13,076 bases of DNA from Nitrospirota bacterium (GTDB taxonomy: Bacteria > Nitrospirota > Nitrospiria > Nitrospirales > UBA8639), in the NCBI GenBank assembly GCA_029865515.1, contig JAOUGQ010000064.1, positions 1 through 13,076 on the forward strand, in the 5' to 3' direction. The notes beneath the pieces are model-generated. The model worked only from the letters and a program-made list of their open reading frames with translations, was not told the DNA's origin and ran no database searches. Position numbers and translations under genes: made by a program. Positions 1 through 5,860 of this stretch are shown here, in pieces (position 1 is the stretch's first letter; every line of letters begins with the position of its first letter).

Positions 1-506
1 GGAGCCTCCTGCCTGACCCAGTTGGCAATCCACTCAGCGGGTCCTTTCATTAACGGCACCATGGAGCGGGCAAAGGTCACCCATTCCGGATGTTCCGGGG
101 CTAACGTCCCTTCATCTCCTACCACCGTCCCACCTTTACGAACAGCCCCCGTCAGCTGTTTAAATCCTTCAACGAGGGGATATGACAACATAAAGTCCAG
201 AACCGGTCCTAAATAAGCAGGAGACGCGGTTGTGAGGAACAATTCCGAATCTGAAGTCAACCGATACTCATCCCCGTGTTTGTTCAGAAAACCACCCACC
301 GTCAGATAATCTCCCAACATTCGCAGACCTCGTTCCGAGCCCTTGCATCGTTGCGCTAGCGCTTGAGGGCTTCGGTGGCCTTCAGCGATCGCCGAAAACA
401 CGTCCAGTTCGATAGCTGATTTCAAGGCCGCTGTGCGCATATGGGCATTGATAGTTTGAAAAAATAATGCCGGTGACGGTCCTTCAGGTGATTTCATGGT
501 CGTCAT
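1..506 (-). CDS. SAM-dependent methyltransferase with N-terminal dimerisation domain, partial (C-terminus beyond left edge)
   Basis: The reverse strand is open from the ATG at 506 to the edge of the window (168 codons visible). The start is supported by AGGAGA six bases upstream (513-517 core). Residues about 15-90 form a helical/winged-helix segment: 'FFQTINAHMRTAALKSAI', then 'VFSAIAEG', 'LAQRCKGSERGLRMLGDYL' and 'GFLNKHGDEYRLT'. This is the usual dimerisation and substrate-pocket domain in front of the Rossmann fold of small-molecule O/C-methyltransferases. The part that would bind SAM (GxGxG) lies outside the window, so catalysis is inferred from family knowledge only and the substrate is unknown. 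The gene lies 79 bases downstream of the VOC-fold gene on the same strand and could be co-transcribed with it. Confidence 0.8.
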   Translation of the reverse strand, partial: MTTMKSPEGPSPALFFQTINAHMRTAALKSAIELDVFSAIAEGHRSPQALAQRCKGSERGLRMLGDYLTVGGFLNKHGDEYRLTSDSELFLTTASPAYLGPVLDFMLSYPLVEGFKQLTGAVRKGGTVVGDEGTLAPEHPEWVTFARSMVPLMKGPAEWIANWVRQEA

Positions 507-552
507 GTATTCTCCTATGTCACGCAGCTTGAAGAAAAAACGAATACTAAGG

Positions 553-581
553 CTTGCGCCCCTTCGGACGGACTATGCAAG
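553..581 (-). terminator. possible weak hairpin between VOC gene and methyltransferase
   Basis: CTTGC (553-557) and GCAAG (577-581) can pair around a GC-rich loop. Six T residues on the minus strand (535-540 complement) follow, but 12 bases after the stem. The stem is only five pairs and the T-run is distant, so this may be chance and the two genes may still be co-transcribed. Confidence 0.2.
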
Positions 582-585
582 AAGA

Positions 586-1032
586 TTACAACACGAGGGG
601 CTTGACCGGCGCTAACACCGCTTTGGGGTCACGTTTCCAATCCATATCCGGCACATCCACATACAGTTCCACTTCGTTGCCATCGGGGTCATGAAGATAC
701 AGACTTTGGCTGACCGTGTGGTCACTCATACCCGAAATCGGGATACCGGCCCGCTCCAGATCCTGTTTGGCTGTACGAAGGTCATCAAGGCTATCTCCAA
801 CTTTAATGCCAATGTGATAGAGGCCACGCCTGATTCCGGAAGGCGGTCCCGGCACGTCGCCGACTTCAATCAACAGCAGTTCATGGTGCGTCCGGCCGGA
901 CGTGAGAGCTGCGGCTTTCCCATCAAAAATGCGTCCGATTTCCTGAAAACCCACCACATCACGGTAGAAGCTCAAAGACCCTTCAAGATTTTTGACGTAA
1001 AAAACCACATGCCCTAAATAGTGCGCTTTCAT
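586..1032 (-). CDS. VOC-superfamily protein (glyoxalase / extradiol dioxygenase-like)
   Basis: This 148-residue protein starts 'MKAHYLGHVVFYVKNLEGSL' and has the two beta-alpha-beta-beta-beta modules of the vicinal-oxygen-chelate fold (about 5-60 and 70-127). Visible candidate metal ligands are His8 (LGHVVFYV), His73 (LYHIGIKVG) and Glu122 (GNEVELYVD). The motif 'HDPDGNEVELYVD' near the end is typical of the CatE/catechol-2,3-dioxygenase-like branch. The family includes glyoxalases, fosfomycin-type resistance proteins and ring-cleaving dioxygenases; the sequence does not decide between them. AGGAGGGG lies nine bases before the ATG and supports the start. It sits between the exported GlcG/HbpS-like gene and the methyltransferase, all on the minus strand, with a 350-base gene-free space upstream. 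Confidence 0.88.
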   Translation of the reverse strand: MKAHYLGHVVFYVKNLEGSLSFYRDVVGFQEIGRIFDGKAAALTSGRTHHELLLIEVGDVPGPPSGIRRGLYHIGIKVGDSLDDLRTAKQDLERAGIPISGMSDHTVSQSLYLHDPDGNEVELYVDVPDMDWKRDPKAVLAPVKPLVL

Positions 1033-1238
1033 AGTTAATAGCCCCTCCTGCTCATTAGGCGGAACGCTCCAGTCGCCAAAGCATCCATGTTGTCTTCCAT
1101 CGCAACGCTGCCTTTCTCATGTGACTACAGCCATGATCATCCCCGTTTGTCCATAGCGATCTCCCGGCAGACCCCACGATGTTGCTGAATGCAAAGTGGT
1201 TTCTCAGAAGTAGAGGCGGTTCGCAAAAGGAAGAGAGA

Positions 1239-1289
1239 GTCTTTGCCGAAAGGGTTGGACAGATCCCTCGCCGGCCGGATCTGAAAGAC
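1239..1289. repeat. inverted repeat / stem-loop
   Basis: CAGATCC (1260-1266) pairs perfectly with GGATCTG (1277-1283) around a ten-base loop. The flanking GTCTTT (1239-1244) pairs with AAAGAC (1284-1289), leaving a 15-base one-sided bulge. No T-run follows on either strand, so it is not a standard intrinsic terminator. Confidence 0.5.
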
Positions 1290-1296
1290 ATCACGC

Positions 1297-1378
1297 AGGA
1301 ACATCGGTGTGGAGCATAGGCTATGCGCCGATTCTCCATTGCGGAAAATCGGCGCCCCTATGCTCAAACCGCTATCCT
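1297..1378. repeat. long imperfect palindrome downstream of the GlcG/HbpS-like gene
   Basis: Nested pairings are AGGA/TCCT (1297-1300 with 1375-1378), CGGT/ACCG (1305-1308 with 1368-1371), GAGCATAGG/CCTATGCTC (1312-1320 with 1357-1365) and GCGCCGATT/AATCGGCGC (1325-1333 with 1347-1355), with a 13-base loop. The left arm also contains its own small palindrome, GCATAG-G-CTATGC. It lies just past the stop of the minus-strand gene at 1383 and could act in 3' processing or termination, but it lacks a U-tract. Confidence 0.6.
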
Positions 1379-1382
1379 GATC

Positions 1383-1940
1383 TCACTTATCCTTTTGCAC
1401 CTTGGACGCGGCACCGATGCTCTCCAAACCGGCCTGAGCACAGGCAGCATCCAAATGCGCTCCAGGAGCCCCTCCAACCCCGATTCCACCGACAACCTCT
1501 CCACCCATTTCTATAGGTAAGCCCCCACCCAGGATGAGAATACTGTCGTTCATATCCCGTATCCCCTCGATGGCCGGCATCTTGGTCACCAATTCAGCCA
1601 ACTCTCCCGTTGGTCGTTTCATACTGGCCGCCGTGTAGGCCTTTTTCCGGCTACTATCCACCGTATGCGGACCGGCTCCATCCTCTCTCACCAGAGCTCT
1701 CAGAACACCCGCCCGATCTACCACCGCCGCACTTACCCGATAGCCATCGGCAGTGCATTTTTCCATAGCCGCCAGCGCAGCCTTCGTTGCCAGAGAAACA
1801 GGCAATGCCGCCTCTCTTGGTAATTCCACAGCTGCAGCTCCCGAACTAAAAAGACCCCACGCACAGAGGCTTAACATTCCAATTTTCAAAAATTTCACCG
1901 GGATCCTTCTCCTGTTGCATTCTGTCACACTCATATTCAC
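1383..1940 (-). CDS. exported GlcG/HbpS-family (DUF336-type) heme-binding-like protein
   Basis: This 185-residue protein has a Sec-type signal peptide with an unusually long basic front part: Arg10-Arg12 and Lys16/Lys19, then the hydrophobic stretch about 20-33. A likely cleavage site follows Ala35-Ala37. The mature part shows the GlcG/HbpS fold signature: an 'AAMEKCTADGYRVSAAVVDR' helix-strand, 'VREDGAGPHTVDSSRKKAYTAA' (85-105), and the Gly-rich 'GGLPIEMGGEVVGGIGVGG' (139-157) followed by a C-terminal helix. Family members include Streptomyces HbpS (extracellular heme-binding/redox sensing) and GlcG of glycolate clusters. Neither two-component genes nor glycolate genes are adjacent, so the precise role is open. 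The start is well fixed by AAGGAGG about five bases before the ATG. Confidence 0.85.
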   Translation of the reverse strand: MNMSVTECNRRRIPVKFLKIGMLSLCAWGLFSSGAAAVELPREAALPVSLATKAALAAMEKCTADGYRVSAAVVDRAGVLRALVREDGAGPHTVDSSRKKAYTAASMKRPTGELAELVTKMPAIEGIRDMNDSILILGGGLPIEMGGEVVGGIGVGGAPGAHLDAACAQAGLESIGAASKVQKDK

Positions 1941-2141
1941 CTCCTTACAAATTTTTTATGATGCCTGGTTTAATAGTGAGGTCACATTGCGGGTGCATGA
2001 TCCACCACTTGTTCACGTGGACTTTCACTCTCCCCTGTCCCCTGTTGATTAGGGAAACCATATCAAAAGGAACGCGTTATCGTCAGCTTGCCTCGGTCCA
2101 CACGTGGGTAAACAAAGTGAATGGCCCCTTCTCCCGTGAAT
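1941..2141. other. gene-free upstream region of the GlcG/HbpS-like gene
   Basis: The region carries the AAGGAGG site at its left end. I find no clear -35/-10 pair. A loose inverted repeat is visible: CACTTGTTCACGTGGA (2006-2021) against TCCACACGTGGG...AACAAAGTG (2097-2119), both arms containing ACGTG. It may be chance. Confidence 0.35.
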
Positions 2142-2184
2142 AAAAAAAGCGGCCTGCAGAGAGGAAACCTCTTCGCAGGCCGCT
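2142..2184 (-). terminator. strong Rho-independent terminator of the small exported protein gene
   Basis: AGCGGCCTGC (2148-2157) pairs perfectly with GCAGGCCGCT (2175-2184), and the stem continues inside as AGAGG/CCTCT (2160-2164 with 2168-2172) closed by an AAA loop. On the minus strand the hairpin is followed directly by a run of seven T (complement of 2142-2148). It lies about 70 bases past the stop codon at 2256, so it should end that transcript before the next minus-strand gene. Confidence 0.92.
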
Positions 2185-2255
2185 GAGTCTGCCTCACCCC
2201 TGGCTCCATGCTCATTCGGCCAGAGAACCACGTCGTCAAAGACCAGGCTGACGTC

Positions 2256-2558
2256 TTATTTACCCATTGCGTCTATCGTATCCTTGGCCGACTTACCCGT
2301 TTTGTCGACTTCTCCCTTGACCCCTTCTTTAACCTGGTCCATCATGCCACCGGCTTCTGGTTGGGTGGCACTCGTAGCGTCGATGGCTTTTCCGGATTCA
2401 ACCGCCTTCATGTCCATGCCCTTGTGAGCTTCAGTTGCAGCCCCTTTGGCCTCATCGGCTTTTCCCTTCATGGTATCCATCATGCCACCGGCTAAAGACA
2501 GACTGACCAATCCAGTCAAGAACAGACTCGTTGCCACCATGCCCATGAGCTTCTTCAT
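2256..2558 (-). CDS. small exported Lys/Ala/Gly-rich protein of unknown function (LEA-like composition)
   Basis: This 100-residue protein has a classical signal peptide ('MKKLMGMVATSLFLTGLVSLSLA', probable cut after Ala23). The mature part is hydrophilic and helix-prone, rich in Lys, Ala, Asp and Glu with no cysteine. The segment AGGMMD occurs twice (23-28 and 69-74). Each copy is followed by a Lys/Glu-alternating stretch ('KGKADEAKGAATEAHKG' and 'VKEGVKGEVDKTGKSAKD'), which suggests an internal duplication and resembles LEA/CsbD-like stress proteins in composition. I do not recognise a named family. AAGGAGGT stands about seven bases before the ATG. The gene has its own strong terminator and probably forms a single-gene transcript. 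Confidence 0.78.
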   Translation of the reverse strand: MKKLMGMVATSLFLTGLVSLSLAGGMMDTMKGKADEAKGAATEAHKGMDMKAVESGKAIDATSATQPEAGGMMDQVKEGVKGEVDKTGKSAKDTIDAMGK

Positions 2559-2915
2559 AACGAAACCTCCTTGAAATTAGAATATGAGGGGGTGTGAATG
2601 AGGAATAAACAATTAATTCTGCTCTTTCCCTTGAAGTCTGTCAATTCAGGCCTCATCGCCCAATCGTCTACCTATGGAAACACTTCTGATTGATTCCTTC
2701 ATCCCATCATCCACTCCATGGGTAGATCCCCAAGTGCTCACGCCCGTGGTCCTCAGCGTTAGATTTGAGAGACCTCTCACTCCTGTGTTGTCACTCTGAT
2801 TGACGACATGGTACTGCGCCCCCTCATTGCATATTGAGAGGGGATGGCCCTGCCATTGGTCAAAGACTATTGAGACCTAAGGCCCATGGCTTTACCAGAG
2901 ATACCAAGGACATCG
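2559..2915. other. gene-free space between Slp-like gene and small exported protein gene
   Basis: Besides the AAGGAGGT of the downstream gene I see no coding frame with a start signal. A modest stem, CCCCTC (2820-2825) with GAGGGG (2838-2843), lies past the Slp-like stop but has no T-run. No convincing promoter hexamers were found by eye. Confidence 0.4.
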
Positions 2916-3521
2916 TTACCGATGTCTTCGGTGACGGCCTGGTGGAGGAAAACCGTAATAAAACGGAGAGGGAGGATAATACCAGGGGCCCCAATACGGG
3001 TCCCAATATGGGCCCCAATAAGGACGATACCCATACATGCCCCGTGGTATCAGCGGCCACACTTTCAACGCCTGAATGGCCAAAACAGGGTAAAATTTTT
3101 GCTCCTCATCCACTTGGACAGACGCCTGCCCGGTGACTTTTCCAATGATCGTTAACCGGGTACCTTTGGGCAGCGTGGCCGGATCAAGAAAGGTTTGCTG
3201 AGTCGCAAGGAATCGGCCTTGCGACTTGGTCCGATCCCATTGTGGAACAGAATCATCATCTAAGGGTATCTGAAGAACCATGACTTCTGTCCGGTCCACA
3301 AGACGTTTCGCCGATAGCACCACCCCTCCCACCTTGAGGATGCGTTCTCTATGCCCGGAGGGATCTTGCGCTACTTGAGGAAACAACACGCCGGCTGTCA
3401 CTTGCTCTTCCAATGCCTGATTAAAAGGCGATGAGGAAAAGGCCGCGCATCCGCTCATCCCCAACAACAGGACTGTTAGACAAATACGCCACATGGTGAT
3501 CTGCAAACATTCTCTCATCAT
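2916..3521 (-). CDS. Slp-family outer-membrane lipoprotein with Tyr/Trp/Pro-rich C-terminal tail
   Basis: This is a lipoprotein: hydrophobic 'MWRICLTVLLLGMSGC' ends in a lipobox with Cys25 as the lipidated residue. The body (about 32-157) matches the Slp family pattern: 'NQALEEQVTAGVLFPQVAQDPSGHRERILKVGGVVL', 'TEVMVLQIPLDDDSVP', 'SQGRFLATQQTFLDPATLPKGTRLTIIGKVTG' and 'YPVLAIQALKVWP'. Slp proteins are starvation- or carbon-limitation-linked outer-membrane lipoproteins in enterobacteria; here the role is inferred. Unusual is the tail from about residue 163: tandem PYW/GPYWDPYWGPW units, then Pro/Tyr and a basic RHRRHR end. The start is uncertain. The ATG at 3521 lacks a Shine-Dalgarno site, and Met10 (ATG at 3494) gives a more normal signal peptide. 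A TATAAT lies just upstream of 3521. Confidence 0.85.
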   Translation of the reverse strand: MMRECLQITMWRICLTVLLLGMSGCAAFSSSPFNQALEEQVTAGVLFPQVAQDPSGHRERILKVGGVVLSAKRLVDRTEVMVLQIPLDDDSVPQWDRTKSQGRFLATQQTFLDPATLPKGTRLTIIGKVTGQASVQVDEEQKFYPVLAIQALKVWPLIPRGMYGYRPYWGPYWDPYWGPWYYPPSPFYYGFPPPGRHRRHR

Positions 3522-3529
3522 GTGGTTGT

Positions 3530-3535
3530 ATTATA
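3530..3535 (-). promoter_or_regulatory. candidate -10 box for the Slp-like gene
   Basis: A perfect TATAAT reads on the minus strand at 3535-3530. Transcription would begin about seven bases later, at or next to the ATG at 3521. That implies either a leaderless message or translation from the second candidate ATG at 3494. No good -35 box is visible 16-18 bases upstream, so support is partial. Confidence 0.35.
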
Positions 3536-3749
3536 CGCCCTTTCCTTTACTTCTTGGGAGGGGTAAATGGTCGGAAAGCATGTTCCGCGGGATATGGCGT
3601 ATTGAGAATCATGCCGGATATTCAGAATCCAAATAAAATAAAGAAGCCGACAGACTGTTACAGGTAAATTCCTTATTCAGACACAATCAAGGAAACGCAT
3701 ACATCCCGACACGAACCGTGACAAAACCATTCCTCGTCGATTCTTTGGC

Positions 3750-3778
3750 TTGAGATTTCATGTCTTCCAGGTTACATT
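3750..3778 (+). promoter_or_regulatory. candidate sigma-70 promoter of the histone-H1-like gene
   Basis: TTGAGA (3750-3755) and TACATT (3773-3778) are separated by 17 bases. They lie about 63 bases before the start codon of the only plus-strand gene in this half of the window. The -35 matches five of six and the -10 four of six consensus positions. The rest of 3536-3749 shows nothing I can assign. Confidence 0.35.
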
Positions 3779-3841
3779 CCATTCATCAGGTGTATCAATC
3801 ACCCTCTTTCCTACAAACCCTACAAACAAAAGGAGTCCCGG

Positions 3842-4285
3842 ATGGCTATGAAAAACGTTGTGAAGAGCACGGCCAGGCAGGCATCAAAGAAAGCGTCTCA
3901 AATGACATCAGTGGCAAAGAAAAAAACAGCCACTGCGGCCAAAAAGACCAAGAAGGCTACACGAACGGGACTCAAGAAAGCCTCTCAAGCCACGAAACAA
4001 GCAACGCACACAATTTCCCAAGTTAAGAAAAAAGCCATCAAGCAATCAGCCAACCTGTCTTCGCGTGGGGAAAAAACCGTGAGCCAATTAAAAAAGAAAG
4101 GCGCGAAGAAAGTTGCCTCAGCGTCAAAATCCATCGCCAGGAAAACAGGAACAGCCACAAGCGCGGTTCGGCGGACAGCCAAAAAGGCCGGAAAAACGGT
4201 TGGGAAAAACGTGGGGAAAGCTTTAAAAACAGTTGATCAATTGGTGCAACAAGCCAGGGAAATCGGCAAAACGCTATTGGGCTAA
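3842..4285 (+). CDS. histone-H1-like basic Lys/Ala-rich protein
   Basis: This 147-residue protein is dominated by Lys, Ala, Ser and Thr, with repeated KKxTKKA/KKAxxATKxA-like units (for example 'VAKKKTATAAKKTKKATRTG', 'KKKGAKKVASASKSIARK', 'RRTAKKAGKTVGKNVGKALK'). It has almost no acidic residues until the end ('VDQLVQQAREIGKTLLG'). This matches the eukaryotic H1-tail-like nucleoid proteins known in several bacteria (Hc1/AlgP/BpH1-like), thought to bind and condense DNA; direct function here is inferred. No signal peptide is seen. AGGAG six bases before the ATG supports the start. It is the only plus-strand gene left of 5.8 kb and seems to be transcribed alone. The final 20 residues are less basic and may form an amphipathic helix. 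Confidence 0.8.
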   Translation: MAMKNVVKSTARQASKKASQMTSVAKKKTATAAKKTKKATRTGLKKASQATKQATHTISQVKKKAIKQSANLSSRGEKTVSQLKKKGAKKVASASKSIARKTGTATSAVRRTAKKAGKTVGKNVGKALKTVDQLVQQAREIGKTLLG

Positions 4286-4363
4286 CAATCGCTGGGTGAT
4301 CAAGGTATGACTGCCATCGTCTTCAACCGACCTGTCCTCCTGCGTGAAACGAAGGATCTCGCT

Positions 4364-4420
4364 GAGCCGTGGCGTCTTCTCGCTGGGCACAGGTTCTTCG
4401 CCGTGGGCTCAGAATGACAG
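4364..4420 (-). repeat. shortened copy of the composite intergenic repeat
   Basis: Read on the minus strand, CTGTCATTCTGAG...CGAAGAA.CTG..GCCCAG (4383-4420) matches 10714-10751 at 33 of 38 positions by hand alignment. It is followed after a short variable piece by CACGGCTC (4371-4364), which is also present in the full copy at 10714-10860. The intervening GAAGRTG hairpin of the full copy is missing here. Confidence 0.7.
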
Positions 4421-4487
4421 TTTGAGTGGAGGCGGCTGCATCCCTCCCAATCGTCGACAAGAATCTAACCGAAAAAACCCGGGATAG

Positions 4488-4512
4488 ATGCCCGATAACG
4501 AATGTCGGGCAT
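4488..4512. repeat. 25-nt hairpin repeat, copy 1
   Basis: ATGCCCGA (4488-4495) pairs perfectly with TCGGGCAT (4505-4512) around the nine-base loop TAACGAATG. It shares stem layout and loop length with copies at 4574-4598, 4623-4647, 10827-10851 and 12973-12997. Confidence 0.75.
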
Positions 4513-4523
4513 GACACCCTATT

Positions 4524-4602
4524 CTTCGTCATCCCGGCAAGTGGTTGGCGGAAATCCTTCCCGTCCCTTCGTCATTCCCGCAGGTCGGTAGCGGGGATCC
4601 AT
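4524..4602 (+). repeat. tandem direct repeat (43-nt period) of hairpin units
   Basis: Two 36-nt units starting CTTCGTCAT (4524-4559 and 4567-4602) agree at 27 of 36 positions by hand alignment. The second unit forms a good stem, ATTCCCGC (4574-4581) with GCGGGGAT (4591-4598), with a nine-base loop. The first (4531-4555) is a decayed version with broken pairs. Confidence 0.6.
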
Positions 4603-4622
4603 CCGAAAGAAAGACCAGATGG

Positions 4623-4647
4623 ATTCCCGATGACTCATGTCGGGAAT
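4623..4647. repeat. 25-nt hairpin repeat, copy 2
   Basis: ATTCCCGA (4623-4630) pairs perfectly with TCGGGAAT (4640-4647) around the nine-base loop TGACTCATG. Together with the unit at 4574-4598 it makes a larger palindrome: ATCCATC (4597-4603) pairs with GATGGAT (4618-4624). It lies about 85 bases past the dehydrogenase stop. Confidence 0.75.
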
Positions 4648-4732
4648 GGCAGAATCGGACGGATTTCTGGCAGAAACATGCGGAAAGAACGACGGAGGGA
4701 TTCGAGGGGATGCTGGAAAATCGCTTTTGTTA

Positions 4733-5638
4733 CTATTGGCGCGGAAAGCGATCTTTAAACGTGAGTTCGGCAACACCGGATTTATCCAACTCCCCTTTTC
4801 CCAGCGCAACCAGTCGCTGATATTGTTCCCAGGTTGCTTTAGCCAGAGGCAGCGTCACGCCCACGGATTCGGCCAGCGCACAGGCGATGCCGGAATCTTT
4901 GGCTGCATGCTCAGCGGAGAAGTAACATTCATGATCTCGGTTCTGCATATCGGCCCCGTCGGTTTCCAACACCCGTGACGCCGCCCCGGTTTGGCTGAAG
5001 ACTTCTCGCAACATCCCCAGATCCAACCCAAGCGCCTCCCCAAGCCCCAAGCCCTCTGCCAATCCTGCCGTATTGATATTCATCACCATATTCACCAGGG
5101 CCTTCACCTTGGCAGCCTGACCGGCCGGACCAATGTATCGGAGATTCGCACTCAGGACTTCTAAGAGGGGTTTAGCCCGTTCAAACACTTCCGGCTTTCC
5201 ACCACACATAAGATACAAGGTCCCGGCGCGAGCCTGAGGAATGCTGCTGGCCATACAGGCTTCAAGCGTGTGGCCGCCATGCTGTTCAACAAGGGCTTCC
5301 ACGTCAATATGCACCTCAGGCGAAACCGTTGCGCAATTCACGAACAAGCGCCCTGTGGCATGTGCTAACAAACTCGTTGAATCATCGGCAGCAAAAAGCC
5401 CACGCATAGCCGTGTCGTCAGTCACCACGGTTAAGACGATGGGAGCAACTTCCGCCACTCGAGCCGGAGTCCGCGCGACCTCACAGCCTAACTCTTCCGC
5501 CAAAGATCGAGCTTTCTCTGCCATCACGTCATAGACCAACGAAATGGGATACCCCACTTCACGCAACCGACGAGCCATATTCGCCCCCATTCGCCCCACC
5601 CCAACGAATCCTATCCGGTTGTTTTTTTCTTCCATCAT
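4733..5638 (-). CDS. NAD(P)-dependent oxidoreductase, 3-hydroxyisobutyrate dehydrogenase family
   Basis: The protein has 301 residues from the chosen start. The N-terminal Rossmann motif 'IGFVGVGRMGANMARRL' gives GxGxxG. It is followed by the family's substrate-binding strand 'LEACMASSIPQARAGTLYLMCGG' and the helical C-terminal domain with 'GQAAKVKALVNMVMNINTAGLAEG'. The second Lys of 'KVK', four residues before Asn, aligns with the catalytic Lys of this beta-hydroxyacid dehydrogenase family. 'AAKDSGIA' matches the conserved C-terminal Lys-Asp. The family oxidises 3-hydroxyisobutyrate or reduces tartronate/succinic semialdehydes; the substrate here cannot be told. A longer frame begins at 5662, but AGGAGG (5646-5651) sits seven bases before the ATG at 5638, which I therefore prefer. 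It is transcribed away from the GH63 gene. Confidence 0.9.
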   Translation of the reverse strand: MMEEKNNRIGFVGVGRMGANMARRLREVGYPISLVYDVMAEKARSLAEELGCEVARTPARVAEVAPIVLTVVTDDTAMRGLFAADDSTSLLAHATGRLFVNCATVSPEVHIDVEALVEQHGGHTLEACMASSIPQARAGTLYLMCGGKPEVFERAKPLLEVLSANLRYIGPAGQAAKVKALVNMVMNINTAGLAEGLGLGEALGLDLGMLREVFSQTGAASRVLETDGADMQNRDHECYFSAEHAAKDSGIACALAESVGVTLPLAKATWEQYQRLVALGKGELDKSGVAELTFKDRFPRQ

Positions 5639-5860
5639 CCGTTCGCCTCCTCTCCATATCACGTCTGCACGGACCGCCTACTCTACCATAGGGGAAAAAG
5701 GAGGCAAGCTTAAACATCAGCCGTCCCAAAACTCGAACAGAGACAGCTAAGGCTTCGCCTCCTCTTTCGGGTATTCAGCGACAATAGCCGGAGAGATCCC
5801 GCACCAGTTTAGGGTTATTCCATGGTACACTAGGCATCAAGCTCAAAACTGTGAGTCGTT
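5639..5860. promoter_or_regulatory. divergent intergenic region between dehydrogenase and GH63-like gene
   Basis: Both neighbours are transcribed outward, so promoters for each must lie in these 222 bases. The AGGAGG of the dehydrogenase is at 5646-5651. A weak -10-like TACACT (5826-5831) precedes the GH63-like gene without a recognisable -35 box. I see no strong operator palindrome. Confidence 0.4.

Larger units (their letters stand above)
1033..1382. other. gene-free 350-base space containing two large hairpins
   Basis: No reading frame here has a ribosome-binding site or recognisable protein. The left half (1033-1238) shows only the AGGAGGGG of the VOC gene and nothing else I can name. 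The right half holds two consecutive inverted-repeat structures (1239-1289 and 1297-1378), described separately. Confidence 0.5.
4286..4732. other. repeat-rich gene-free spacer between converging genes
   Basis: This 447-base space lies between the 3' ends of the H1-like gene and the dehydrogenase gene. It contains a shortened composite repeat (4364-4420), several 25-nt hairpin units and a direct repeat pair, listed separately. Open frames across it are products of the palindromic repeats and lack ribosome-binding sites. Confidence 0.65.

Noticed and set aside
1055..1339. Open frame on the minus strand ahead of the VOC gene, including a short possible leader peptide ending at 1055
   Set aside because: No ribosome-binding site, unusual composition and no recognisable motif; it runs through the palindromic structures.
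2006..2119. Loose inverted repeat with ACGTG cores upstream of the GlcG/HbpS-like gene as an operator
   Set aside because: Arms are gapped and 75 bases apart; similarity is within what chance could give.
2049..2231. 60-residue minus-strand frame
   Set aside because: It runs through the strong terminator at 2142-2184 and has no start signal.
4488..4650. CRISPR-like array in the repeat cluster
   Set aside because: Repeats are palindromic, divergent and unevenly spaced, without uniform spacers or cas genes.
4426..4820. Several overlapping frames of about 90-110 residues on both strands
   Set aside because: They arise from palindromic repeats and the antisense of the dehydrogenase end; none has a ribosome-binding site.
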